Below are positions 54,086-64,000 of a stretch of 64,000 bases of DNA, piece after piece. The notes under the pieces are model-generated. The model did no database searches. It worked only from the letters and a program-made list of their open reading frames with translations, and was not told the origin of the DNA. The translations under genes and the position numbers were made by a program. Numbering within the stretch: position 1 is the stretch's first letter; every line of letters begins with the position of its first letter. Where the stretch lies: NCBI RefSeq assembly GCF_014805625.2, contig NW_023998416.1, positions 12,261,589-12,325,588 on the forward strand. The letters run 5' to 3'. Source of the stretch: Glossina fuscipes. Lineage: Eukaryota; Arthropoda; Insecta; Diptera; Glossinidae.

Positions 54086-54839
54086 AAATTGGTCTCACAA
54101 TTACCGATCCTGATGAGATGAAGTACAAAGAAAATCAAATCATCTTTATCCTATGATCGGGAAGTTTCAATTCGTATTGCAGGTGTATCTTATTCAAAGG
54201 TCTAAAGGTCTGAAACGTTGGATTGAAAAACGTTGGGTTGGATAATTTTGGAAATAAAAGCTAATTTATAAATCCGTTGATAGACGTTGATAGGCGATAA
54301 TCAATGCACTTGTTAAAGAATAAGAATTGTTTGAATCGTCTAAGTTATCATAAACTGGCATAAATTTCAAGTAAAAGAACAAAAATGGCTCTGACAATAC
54401 AAGGACATTTTTCATTCTGGGACACAATCAGTTAAAAGGCTTTCTTTTGTACCGTAATTTTTCCATACATTTCGAAAAAAATTATTAATATTAGGCTGTC
54501 ACGAAGGGGCGCTCAGATTAGTCAAATCAAATATTTTATAGTTCATCATTAAATTTAGGCTTCGGAATATTTTTCTCAACTTTTTAAACGTAAAGCGTGG
54601 CCGACTACTTTGCTTAAAGTTGGAAAACTACTCTTCTCGGTCCGTTGAATGTTTATGTTAATCGAACTTATACTACGACGATACGCACCACTACTAAAAA
54701 TGTCAATAAATTCGTAGAACTGTTTGTCAGGCGGATGACTCTCGAAGGGGATTGCCGCCTTATCTTATGTTTTTTAAAATATAGAAGAAGCAAATGTTCT
54801 CTTAGCGGGTTAGGAAGTTCAGCATTGTAGTTGGCTTGA

Positions 54840-55090
54840 TTAGAATCACCTCGATCCTTGTCTATACGGTTGTCCGTTCGTCCACCGGTCCGTCCGTCTG
54901 TTTTGTGTCGTTGTATTCGACTTATCGGCCACAGTACACTAACATGTTTTCTTTGGCCCAGAGGCTAAGGTCATTGAAATTTGTTCGGGCTGGACCGATT
55001 TTTCGACCACATCCTATACCTAGAAAGCGAACTGGGTGTAGTGTATTTAATCATGGTTTGTCGTTCCCTATACGGTTTTTAATGGTTTTT
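54840..55090. repeat. Interspersed repeat fragment with CCGTCCGTCTG tract
   Basis: 'ttgtccgttcgtccaccggtccgtccgtctg' is followed by 'aaatttgttcgggctggaccgattt', typical of decayed dipteran non-autonomous repeats. Open frames through it look incidental. Confidence 0.45.
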
Positions 55091-55659
55091 GACACTAACA
55101 CTTTTGCATTTTGAATCTGCTTTGACTAAGAATTTTTATGAAAACGTTATCTGCGAGATCTTCTCACCCGCTGTTGCGATTTCGCCTTTCAATTCAAAGA
55201 TTGCCGAAGATTATTTGGAAAGTCCTGCTTTATTACACACAAGTGTGGATATATTAAACATAAGTTTTTTCTCGATTATACGTCATTTTATTGTAATCAT
55301 AAAATTAAGAATAAAGTACAAAAGCGAAGCAGTAAAGAAATATATAAACAAATACGTACGATTACAAAGAGAATGCAAAAGTAACTTAATAAGTTACGCT
55401 ACACCAAAATGTGTATCAAGTGCAAATTTACAACAAAGTTGTTATAAACAACTGAAAGCGCCTCAATGCTGTTTTTGGAAAATTACGAAGAAAAAAATAT
55501 ATATATATATAATTATGATGATAATTATAACAACATATGAGAGAGAAAGAAATATTTTGAAGAAAAAAATGAGAAAGACGTACGCAGCCACGTACGAATA
55601 GGTAACGTTGTTAGTGTGCACACACATGTTACGTTTAATGAAATACTTTAGGAAAACTA

Positions 55660-55665
55660 TTTATT
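55660..55665 (-). terminator. grk: Likely grk poly(A) signal
   Basis: AATAAA on the minus strand, about 370 bases past the grk stop codon, would give a 3' UTR near 390 bases. It is the first canonical hexamer I found downstream of the stop. Confidence 0.45.
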
Positions 55666-55898
55666 ATATGAAGGAAATAGCGCGCCTTTCCATTTATGTG
55701 GAACAAAATAAAAAGAAATAAATTTAAGTAAATTGATTAAGTAACGAATAGACGGAAATAAGAAAGAGAAATAACTAAATATTTAAACGCAAGACCGCCT
55801 ACTGCGCGCAGCATCTCTAAAGATATCTTAGCGTAAAATAAAATTAATTTAAAGTAATTAATAAGTTATTGAATTTTAAGGAAAAGCACATTGCGTAT

Positions 55899-55919
55899 AT
55901 ATATATATATATATATATA
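55899..55919. repeat. (TA)n microsatellite in the grk 3' flank
   Basis: TA run about 120 bases past the grk stop codon; if the 3' UTR runs to 55660, it is part of the grk mRNA. Confidence 0.85.
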
Positions 55920-56036
55920 CAAATATAAAAAGGAAAAGCTTTTCCTTCAAAAAGATAAACGGGAAAAGAAGCAGCTTTAACTGTACTCGATAGTTGGGGG
56001 AAGGAGGGACTGACAAGAGCGATTTTAGCGTAACGG

Positions 56037-58608
56037 TCATTCATAAAGAAGATGATTTGCCTTTTGTTGCAAACGCCAAGACTGACGCGTAAATTTATAA
56101 ATCGGTTGACATTTGAATATGACACTCATACCGATCGACACATAAATAATTGTTAGAATAATCAGCATAGGAAATGAAAATACTACGCGAGCGGTTAAAA
56201 TTTTTGGTTTTTGCTTAGATAACGACGACGGTGCAACATATTCCCCGATCTTACCGCCACCACCACCATCTAAATACACATACTTTGATTCGCAACGTTC
56301 ACCCACATAACCGTCAGCACATTTGCAATAGAAAAGGCCAACCAGATGCACGAAGCAATGGCCTTTGTTCAAGCAATAATCTGTTGAATATTCTCCGGTA
56401 CAAGGAGCTGAGAGTACATCACTCATAAAGGTGTACAATTGAAGGAAATTATAATTGGGATTATCATTAAGATTGTCTGAAGATGTAGGATTTTGCAATA
56501 CGTTTGTTGCCGTTAAGCCTTTTGCTTGCAATGCTGATGAAAGTGACGCTATAGATGAGGATGACATCATGTTGTCCTTTAAATTGCTCTGACGATCGGT
56601 GGAATTAGTCATTTCTTTGGCATGAGTTTTATTTGGGTTTATCGCTATACTATTGATAAAATCTTTAACATGTTGTAGGTATTTTTCGATTTGCGGTTGA
56701 AATTCGAAGACTTCCTCTGTTCGATCGTTCTCATCAGGTTGTTGCGATGATTGTTGTTGCTGGATTTTTTGTTGTTCTATAGCTTTCAAAGTCTGTTCCT
56801 TTAAAAGTAATATACGGCTAGAACAACAATCTGAAAAAAAAATGAGAACGAATTAGAGCAGAGATTATAAGAACATGAGCTTTGAGTAATGGCTTAGAAA
56901 AATTGTCCTACATCAAGTAAGCCTTCGCTCAATAAGTCCGTAGCGTGACATATAAATGGGTAAGGCACGGATCGTTTGAATCTTGATAGTTTTAAAAAAT
57001 CATAAAGGTTTGTTAATAGTCATCCCAAATGTGTATGTCATCCTACGAATTTATTGAGGGCCATGTTATATAAAAATTTCCTTACGAGCGAACAAATCTG
57101 TGAGCCAATCAAGTCCTATGGTTAGTAAACTTTCAGACAGATTTGAGTATACCAAATTTTATATAGCGATATCCGCTATATATCTGTGAGTCGGTCGGCT
57201 CCTACGTTTACCAACTCTTTTTAACTGTTCTGAATGTACCAAGATTTTATACCGACATGTAGTATATCTTTTAATAAAATTGTAGGATGTTATGCAGATG
57301 CATACGATTTCTAGGGAGTACCGACTTTCAAACGAAATATGTTAACTTTTCATAAGATTCTAACCATTAGTTTACAAAGTAAAAGTCGTTTTAGTGACGA
57401 TACTTTTCTTGTTGAAGCGCAATGGAAAAATTTGAATTTCCTCTGTAGCATCACTAAAATAGCTAGATATGGATGCGCCAATAGTACCGACGTCTATATG
57501 TCTCCCTACGAATATTTTCGCAAAGCTTATCTCTGTGTTGCATTTTTTGGCGTGATGCGCATAATACGGTTAATACAAATGAAAAATTGAAAACTGATCG
57601 ACATAAGATATGCCTTCGGACGAGATACTTTTTCCTGATGTTACAAATCGAATAACAATTCTAATACACTCATGTTGGATATAAAGACATTAAAGCAAAA
57701 CGGAACGCCATCAGTATTTAGACGAGCGTAGTAGTAGTTGCAGTGAACAGCGTATGAGCTTCAATGGGTATTACAAAACTTGGGGGGTATTATAAAAGAA
57801 TGGGGAGCACTTGCCACGTTCATCATTAGCCAAAACATTTGCTCAATATTAAATCGTATCCGTGATTTGTTATATTGTGACAAACATTTTCTTACATGTT
57901 CTTAATTTGGCTTTGTGATAATGCGACAAAAGCCAATACACAATAAAAAAATTACATTTAATAATAAACAAAAGGAAAAGCGGAAAGTCATATTTAATTG
58001 GATCGAAATGCTTTGAAACGTTTCATCTCTACCACGGAGATAAACATCTGCTTAAGGCCTGCATTTTTTGCATAGATCAAATACATCAATTCCGCCTATT
58101 TTGAAGTAAGTCTCCCACATCTTGATATGGGCTCACTTCGTTTACTTTTTTTTTTTCTTAAATGACCAATCACTCCCCTATTCGTGTAACACGGAAAGAA
58201 GTTATGGAAAATTAAACTGAAATCATTGAAAGGACTTAAGGCGTGAAAACTAAATCGATTAAACTACGTAGCTTTACAATAATGCGTTTCCTTTGTGCTT
58301 TGTGCAAACGAAAAACATTTCCATGTGCTAAACCATGTACTTAGTCGAACCATTCAATATGTAAAAATATGTAAGAAGATATTCATAGGAGATTTCAGAA
58401 TATTGTACATAATAATAATAATTTATTCGCGCTTTTGTCTTTCAAGAGACAAAAAGATTGGTTTCTCATCTAAACCCAATAAGAATATTTTGCTCTCTTT
58501 AAAATTCTTATTGGATTTATTTACTTGAATTCATTCATTCTCACCTGTAACTGCGACAATTGTTGACAGCACAATAACTACTTTGAGAAAATTTGTAATG
58601 GCTTTCAT
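56037..58608 (-). CDS. grk: Gurken, TGF-alpha-like EGF receptor ligand (exons 58608-58545 and 56830-56037)
   Basis: Two coding exons joined in phase 1 (ACAG|GTGAGA donor, TTTTTTTCAG acceptor, intron 1714 bases) give 285 residues; the Drosophila protein is of very similar length. Residues 1-21 form a signal peptide, with an in-frame TAG two codons before the ATG. The exon junction reads VAVTDCCSSRILLLKEQTLK, the highly conserved Gurken N-terminus. A Gln-rich and acidic region follows. One EGF domain has cysteines at 165, 174, 180, 190, 192 and 201 (spacing 8-5-9-1-8). A membrane segment lies at about 237-260 and begins RVVFSFP, as in Gurken rather than Spitz or Keren, followed by a basic cytoplasmic tail of about 25 residues. 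In Drosophila the protein is made in the oocyte, cleaved near the membrane by a rhomboid protease, and activates the EGF receptor (Torpedo) in follicle cells to set both egg axes. Confidence 0.96.
56804..58584 (-). promoter_or_regulatory. grk: Predicted grk RNA localisation hairpin, split by intron 1
   Basis: In spliced mRNA, 58584-58545 joins 56830-56804. The 67-base segment folds on paper as nested stems: AAAGUA (58584-58579) with UACUUU (56809-56804); GCU (58570-58568) with AGC (56819-56817); AACAAU (58564-58559) with AUUGUU (56830-56825); UGU (58558-58556) with ACA (58548-58546), one bulged G, closing the loop CGCAGUU. In Drosophila a coding-region stem-loop of about 64 bases at this place in grk directs dynein-dependent mRNA transport to the oocyte dorso-anterior corner. 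That the same element works here is inference from position and pairing; the pairing itself is read directly. Confidence 0.72.
57096..57268. repeat. Diverged tandem repeat in grk intron 1, period 86
   Basis: Copy 1 (57096-57181) and copy 2 (57182-57268) both start ATCTGTGAG and contain a TCCTA.GGTTA/GTTTA part, a GTATACC/TGTACC..ATTTTATA part and a GTATATC-like end. They are diverged enough to be old. Confidence 0.65.
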
Positions 58609-58614
58609 TGTCTA

Positions 58615-61600
58615 CTGCCACGCCTATATTTTCGTCGTTTTGAACAAATTTCAGGCCACTGGACGTGTTTTTACAGACAAATAAGTTGCAGTAACAAGCT
58701 ATAAAACTTTTTTTTTCTTACTTAAATCGTTTTAGGTTATGTTTGACATGATGACTTCCAGCAACACATTAGCGATCTTATATATATATATACATACATA
58801 CATATATATACATATATTTTTTTTTTTAGTTTTTTTTTTGCTTTAGCAAATGTCACTCATCTTTGTCAAACTAAGTAATATTTTATTATTTTACAAAACA
58901 AAAAAAAATTTTATATACACTTGTGTATATATATGAAGATTTATATTTTCTTATGCGCAATATATATTAAAACATCTTCCTTTGCTGAGACGAAAATAGA
59001 CGCGGACACATTTTTATTCTTTTTGAATTTTTCATACAAAAATTCATGTAAACTGATGTCTCGCCCGAGATAGATATACACGCTAGTAGTGGCTGCTTAA
59101 CTTGATCGCCGACCGTACGATGTGAGACTGTGTGATGAAAAGTTGCCAAAATGTATAAATTTCTAAACGCTTTTCCCTAAAATTCGTACACCGAACGAAA
59201 AAAAAATAAATTCAAAGAGATTTAAAAATTTTATGGATTTTTGTTTGTTGCTTTTATATCATTTATATATGTATATACCTACATATATATATATATATAT
59301 ATAAATATATATGTTTACGTAAAGAGACTTAAGAGCATTTAATATTATAACCATGTCGTCGTAAATGTTTCCTAAGAATTGTCATTCTAGAGTGAGGGAG
59401 ATAGCAGCATAAATGTAAAAATAACAGATAGAAAGAGAAACAAGAGAAATATCAAGAGAAAATATTAAATATCGATAAATTTTTTTAACTCACATTTATT
59501 TCACGTCATCAAAGCAAAACTCTTTTGTTCTTGTTTTTGTTTTTTTTTTCAAGAATATAAAACAACAGTAAGAATGTGATTGAAATAATTGATTGCTACG
59601 AAAAAAGACAACAAACATCACGTTCTCTTTCTCTGTCACATTTGATGAATATATCAATAACGCAAGGAATGGGAAAAAGAGAATCTCAAAAGTTCTTATT
59701 GCTTAACGCAATTAACATAAAATGTAAAAATAAGTATTCCCCCGCGTCCACACGGAAAGTTAATTGACTTTTCAAACTCTCCTCTTTCGCAGTGTGCACG
59801 ATAAATATCGAGTAGAGATTAAGCACAAAAAAAATGATTCAAAATTAAATGTCATTTCTTCCTTTCGATTTTCCGGTTTCTGAGCGAGCAATAAAACTTA
59901 ATATTTCTAAATTTTAGTTTGGGGGAAATGAATAAAGGGCTTAACACGATTAATGCATTCGTAAACCGCACAGTCTGTCCGTTTTAGTTTCTCATGCTGA
60001 ATCCGCAGCCCATTATTTTTGGAATCTTTTCGTGAAATTTTATACACCGACGTGCCTTGGCCCAAGAACGAAAATATGTCTAATATGATGATAATGGGGT
60101 CAACTTTTAAACCACTTCCCCTATAAAGCGTTGTTTTGTAGGGTAATTAATGGCCGACCATGGCCCACTATAGTGATTTTAGTTGTTTTTTAGGACTTTT
60201 AATCCAACAATGCAATGCGATTTACATATTTAACTACATATAAACAGGTAGAATCAAATCATATTTGAATATTTGAAAGATGCAAAGAAAGAATATTGTA
60301 TTCAGCGCTTAGTTTGAGAAGCGGCTTTTTATATAATTAAGTGAAGTACTTGTCGAATTATATACCCATTTCTTTTACTATCATTTTTACGCATTGACCC
60401 GGGGAGCAACAACGTATAACCCGAAAACATGAATAACGTTTATTTAACGCTTTTATTAAACCCATTCGACTCATGTGATGGATTGGATGATTACTACAAA
60501 AAAGAGCCAATATTTTTCAGTGCAGGTTTCAAGCATTAGACAAAATTTCTAAATATCATAAAAATTTCATAAAACCACCTATAAATCGATTCAGCCTTGT
60601 CCTTTCAAAGGAGACGCAAGAATATATAGCCATAGAACGTCACCGTTTTGCGGTGTTTAGACAAACTATTCAAACTACAATGATTGATAATTTGAAAAAT
60701 GCTTTTCAAAAAATGTGTAAATAACTTTTACTACCAACTAGCGGCCTTAAAAAGTTTTTCAAAACGATGATCGCCAAAAAGGAAATATCGTTTACGTGTC
60801 ATAGATTATTATTATCATACTTTATTTACGTGAAGTTAAAGTTTTGGTTATTGTGGATTTGATTTAGATTTCTATAGCTCTTAGCCTACATAATATTTAC
60901 GTTAAAACAAATTTAAAATTTTTTTTGTTGTTGTGGACAAACTCTTACTATAAAGCACATTCTCTGCGACTGCCCCAACTTTTCCTTGGCTAGAAGTATT
61001 GCATTTGGAACGATTAACCCTTTGAATATTCTACAATCAACTTCAGAACAGAATATCAATTCAATATTTTACTTTATTAATACTACTAAGCTTATTATCT
61101 AATATCCTTTTTTTTTTAAATTAGAGCCGATAGCCTGTGTTGCTAGTGCTCAATGTCTTTTTTTTTTTAGTCTAAGAATTCAATTCATTACTCTATAATT
61201 AAAATAATAATAATAATAATAATAAATTTAAAATTTAATAGATTCCAGTCCATCTAATTTTGATAATTTTGATACTCTTCCTGGGCATCTGTTAAAATGC
61301 AAAGTTGTCGGCAAAAGCCGCCTAAAGTTTTCCTCTCCTACTGTCTTCATTAATCGCGTGAATAAAGAACACAAAGAACAAAAAAGGAGCGCAAGTCCAG
61401 AGAAATCGTACAAAGCCCTCCAAAGAAGGGAATGTAACATTAAAGAAGTGCCTATAATTAATACATTAACAGCTTAATTACATGCGTTCATTGTACGTAA
61501 CATTTTCGCTATTCATTCGCAAATTGAATAAAATTCCAATTGGGATTGCATGCAACCACATCGAACATATCAAACACACCTTTGTCTGCAAACTAACAAC

Positions 61601-62280
61601 ACAAAGTAATATTAGCAATGCAATCTATAAAAAATAGGAAAAGTTTATTTATTATTTGCTGTATGAGAGAGAAAGATTGAGAGAGAATTGGAAAGACAGC
61701 ATATATGAATTCATAGACACAGCGAGTGAGAGATAGAGATAGAGTACAAGAGAGTTAAAAAAGCGATTTAACATGAGAGGCAAATGGAACTATCAAATAA
61801 GTTAGTTAATTTTTTATGGTTAGTGGTGTAAAAATACTAAAAACAAAACTTAAGCAAAAAAGAAGTGTAACAGCTTTTTGTTTTTGTTTTTTTATTAAAA
61901 AAAAATTAAGAAGTAAGAGAAAACAGATTCAAAAAAAAAAAAATAATAATATCTTGAAACAAAAGTCAAGCATTCAGTTAAGATCGAAACGGTGCAATCT
62001 TTATCGACCCAGAGCATAACCATAGAAATAAAACATGCAACATGCAACATGTAACAACAAACAAGTATGATGACATTAAACAATAATATGAAAGAATAAA
62101 ACAGGGCCATACAACGGTTGTATTTCAGTTGAATTTTATCAAAAGAAAAACTAAGAACAATACTATATAAAATTTATATATGTGATCACTTTTATATATA
62201 TAGTGAAGAAAAAATAAATAAATAAATAAATAAAGAAAACAACAAACAAGCAAGTAACAAGTAAGAAGAATAGCATATTC
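58615..62280. other. Gene-free stretch upstream of grk
   Basis: Begins with the grk 5' leader and promoter region on the minus strand; no clear TATA plus initiator pair was found. Contains (TA)n tracts near 58777-58790 and 59284-59302, (AAT)n at 61203-61226, GA-rich sequence at 61670-61755 and (AAAT)n at 62211-62233. No other gene is supported. Confidence 0.5.
61203..61226. repeat. (AAT)n microsatellite
   Basis: About eight AAT trinucleotides. Confidence 0.93.
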
Positions 62281-62415
62281 GACGAAAAATGTCCAGTTGT
62301 TCAGTCACAGCAGCATTTTCTGAAAATAAGACGAAGCACCTTTTCATCGCACGACATACGAGCAACTTCCAACGAACATTTTTTTGTTCGCCTTATCGTT
62401 AACTCAGAACAGCTC

Positions 62416-62478
62416 ACGACAAAAATAGTAGCGCTTACGACAAAAATAATAGCGCTTACGACAAAAATAATAGAGCGA
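62416..62478. repeat. Three tandem 21-base units
   Basis: ACGACAAAAATARTAGCGCTT occurs at 62416-62436, 62437-62457 and 62458-62478. Copies 1 and 2 differ at one base and copy 3 only at its end (AGAGCG in place of AGCGCTT). Confidence 0.95.
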
Positions 62479-62776
62479 ACTCACGTGTGTATATGTAAAC
62501 GCAAGCATGTTTGTGCACGAGTTCAAAAGCATTAGCAAAAAGGTTGACCAACTAAAAACTGTCAGTTTGTTGGGCAGTCAAAGTGTTATGTTTTTTTTCT
62601 GTTTTTTTTCACTATTGAGTGAGAACGTCAAATAAGGCAAATAAGGCAAGCCATCAAAAAATCCCAACAAAAAAAAAGTCTTTGTATTTATATACATATA
62701 TCCGCGCCTGTAGGTGTGCACATCGCCATAAGCCGGTTTTTGTACAAATTTTTGCCAGTTTTTAATACTGAGCGCA

Positions 62777-62888
62777 GAGAATAAAACTTTTTTTTTGTTG
62801 TCGTTCTCTAGACCCATGAGTGGCTTTTTGAATTTGCGAGAATAAAATTTCCTTGTTCTCTAGGCCACCGAGTGGCTTTTTCGAATTT
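62777..62888. repeat. Tandem duplication of a 52-60 base unit
   Basis: GAGAATAAAA then GTTCTCTAGRCC then GAGTGGCTTTTT and GAATTT occur twice in the same order (from 62777 and from 62837), with about five differences plus a length change in the T run. Confidence 0.9.
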
Positions 62889-63840
62889 ACTGTTTGCACA
62901 AGCTCTCGCGAGATGAGTAAATTTTAGAAAATGTTTAGATTTATATGCAAGCAATTGTTTTTCTCTCATTCTTAGGCGCGAGTAAAAAACATAATTTTTA
63001 TAATAAGAAAATTTTCTCTCAGAGCGAATAAAATTACAATAACAACGGTGACAACTGCTGCCAAGTAATCAAATGAAATTTGTCTCAATCTATATTCGGA
63101 GAGTGATTCGCGCGTAAATTTTTTTTATATATTGCACACTGCAAAGAAATTTATTTTGTTTGCGGTAGTGGTATATTGTGATGATTGTAAATCGAGAGCA
63201 GCAGCAGCTTACAGTTTTCACATTTTCACAGTCATTTCCTCGGATCGGATAGATGGTGTGTTTAGGTTTTGTGCATATGTGAATTTTTATTTCTTCTCCA
63301 ATTTTTTCGTGGCTTTGTAGTGTGTAAAATATATATATACATAAATATGCAAAATCCAAATTAGCAATGCGCATACATATGCACACATACATATAATCTG
63401 CATTAAATGCATAAACCTAATCGCCCATCCAGTAATAAGTTTACGTGCGTGCGTGCGTGTGCGAATCTGTGCGGCTTTTAAAATAAAGATAAAAAATTTT
63501 ACATTTTGCTTTCTGCGTTTAAAATTCTTTTAAACAAGAGTATGTGCAAAAAAAAAAAAAAAGAAGCAAGTGAACTTCTAAAATTGTAACATAGAAAAGA
63601 AGTAACAGTGAATTAGTGAAAACCTTTGCAAGAATGCAAAAACAAGTATTCTCTTCTTCGTTCTAAGCGAGAGAATGAACGCGCGCGACAGAGAGAGAAA
63701 GAGAGAGTGAGAGAAGAGAGAGAGAGAGAGTGAGGAGAAATCAATTAAATTCAATCAGCTGTTTTTCGGGTGCAAATGCAAATTTCTATAACAACAACTA
63801 CAAAGCAACGCAACGTCAAAAAAAAGGTGCTTAGAAAAAA

Positions 63841-63912
63841 TTCATTAAAAGAAACGAAAATATATATATATATATATATATATATTCATTAAAAGAAACG
63901 AAAATATATATA
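63841..63912. repeat. Duplicated 20-mer, each copy followed by (TA)n
   Basis: TTCATTAAAAGAAACGAAAA occurs at 63841-63860 and 63885-63904, identical, each followed directly by a TA tract (24 and about 12 bases). Either slippage or an assembly artefact at the TA repeat. Confidence 0.93.
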
Positions 63913-64000
63913 TATTTAAGTTTTAAACGAAATCAGTTCATAAGTCAATCACTTTAAGCTAAAAATACATGTTGCTAGCAGGAAAATATGAAAACGGCTT

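Larger units (their letters stand above)
62290..63960 (+). promoter_or_regulatory. Possible 5' regulatory region of a gene beyond the right edge
   Basis: Initiator-like TTCAGTCA near 62301, GA-repeat clusters at about 63690-63733 (GAGA-factor type), a GTGCGTGCGTGCGTGTGCG run near 63444-63463, a CAGCTG E-box at 63757, and several local duplications lie together. No coding exon is visible. Direction of transcription and the very presence of a promoter are inference. Confidence 0.25.

Noticed and set aside
1..64000. CRISPR arrays, bacterial operons, phage or other prokaryotic systems
   Set aside because: The window is intron-bearing fly DNA; the repeats present are microsatellites, minisatellites and decayed elements without the regular repeat-spacer layout.

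Overview
This is AT-rich animal nuclear DNA from a higher fly (Brachycera, most likely a cyclorrhaphan outside Drosophila, for example a tephritid). The grounds are an ortholog of gurken, a TGF-alpha-like oocyte ligand known from flies, short GT-AG introns, very long gene-free stretches, many (TA)n, (CA)n, (CT)n and poly-A/T tracts, and scattered dipteran-type non-autonomous repeats carrying 'gtctgtctgtcc' tracts. I cannot name the species. One 100-base run of N (33374-33473) marks an assembly gap.

Only three genes can be supported well. (1) 9417-11217, plus strand: a two-exon gene for a secreted Thr/Pro-rich mucin-like protein of 573 residues, family not recognised. (2) 13884-16079, minus strand: four coding exons of a NOL4/NOL4L-like nuclear protein; the last visible exon ends at a good splice donor, so the C-terminal exons are still unplaced. 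It converges on gene 1. (3) 56037-58608, minus strand: a complete two-exon gurken (grk) gene, 285 residues, with signal peptide, one EGF domain, a membrane segment and a short tail. Its RNA localisation hairpin appears to be preserved and is put together by splicing, since intron 1 cuts through it.

The rest is sparse. 1-9358 holds no gene. 16.1-55.6 kb is a roughly 39-kb gene desert made of microsatellites, degenerate dispersed repeats, small tandem duplications and a degenerate minisatellite array (39.55-39.94 kb). Weak coding candidates inside it are a possible three-exon plus-strand gene at 45.57-46.64 kb (faintly PX-domain-like), a 65-codon frame at 16.64-16.84 kb and a short broken frame at 40.25 kb. 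The right end (about 62.3-63.96 kb) has GA-rich tracts, short tandem repeats and initiator-like sites and may be the 5' regulatory part of a gene that starts beyond the window.

The three genes have no shared pathway that can be read from the sequence; this is an ordinary euchromatic fly region. The observation most worth a second look is the intron-split grk localisation hairpin. Second are the unplaced 3' exons of the NOL4-like gene and the unexplained spliced frames at 45.6-46.6 kb.
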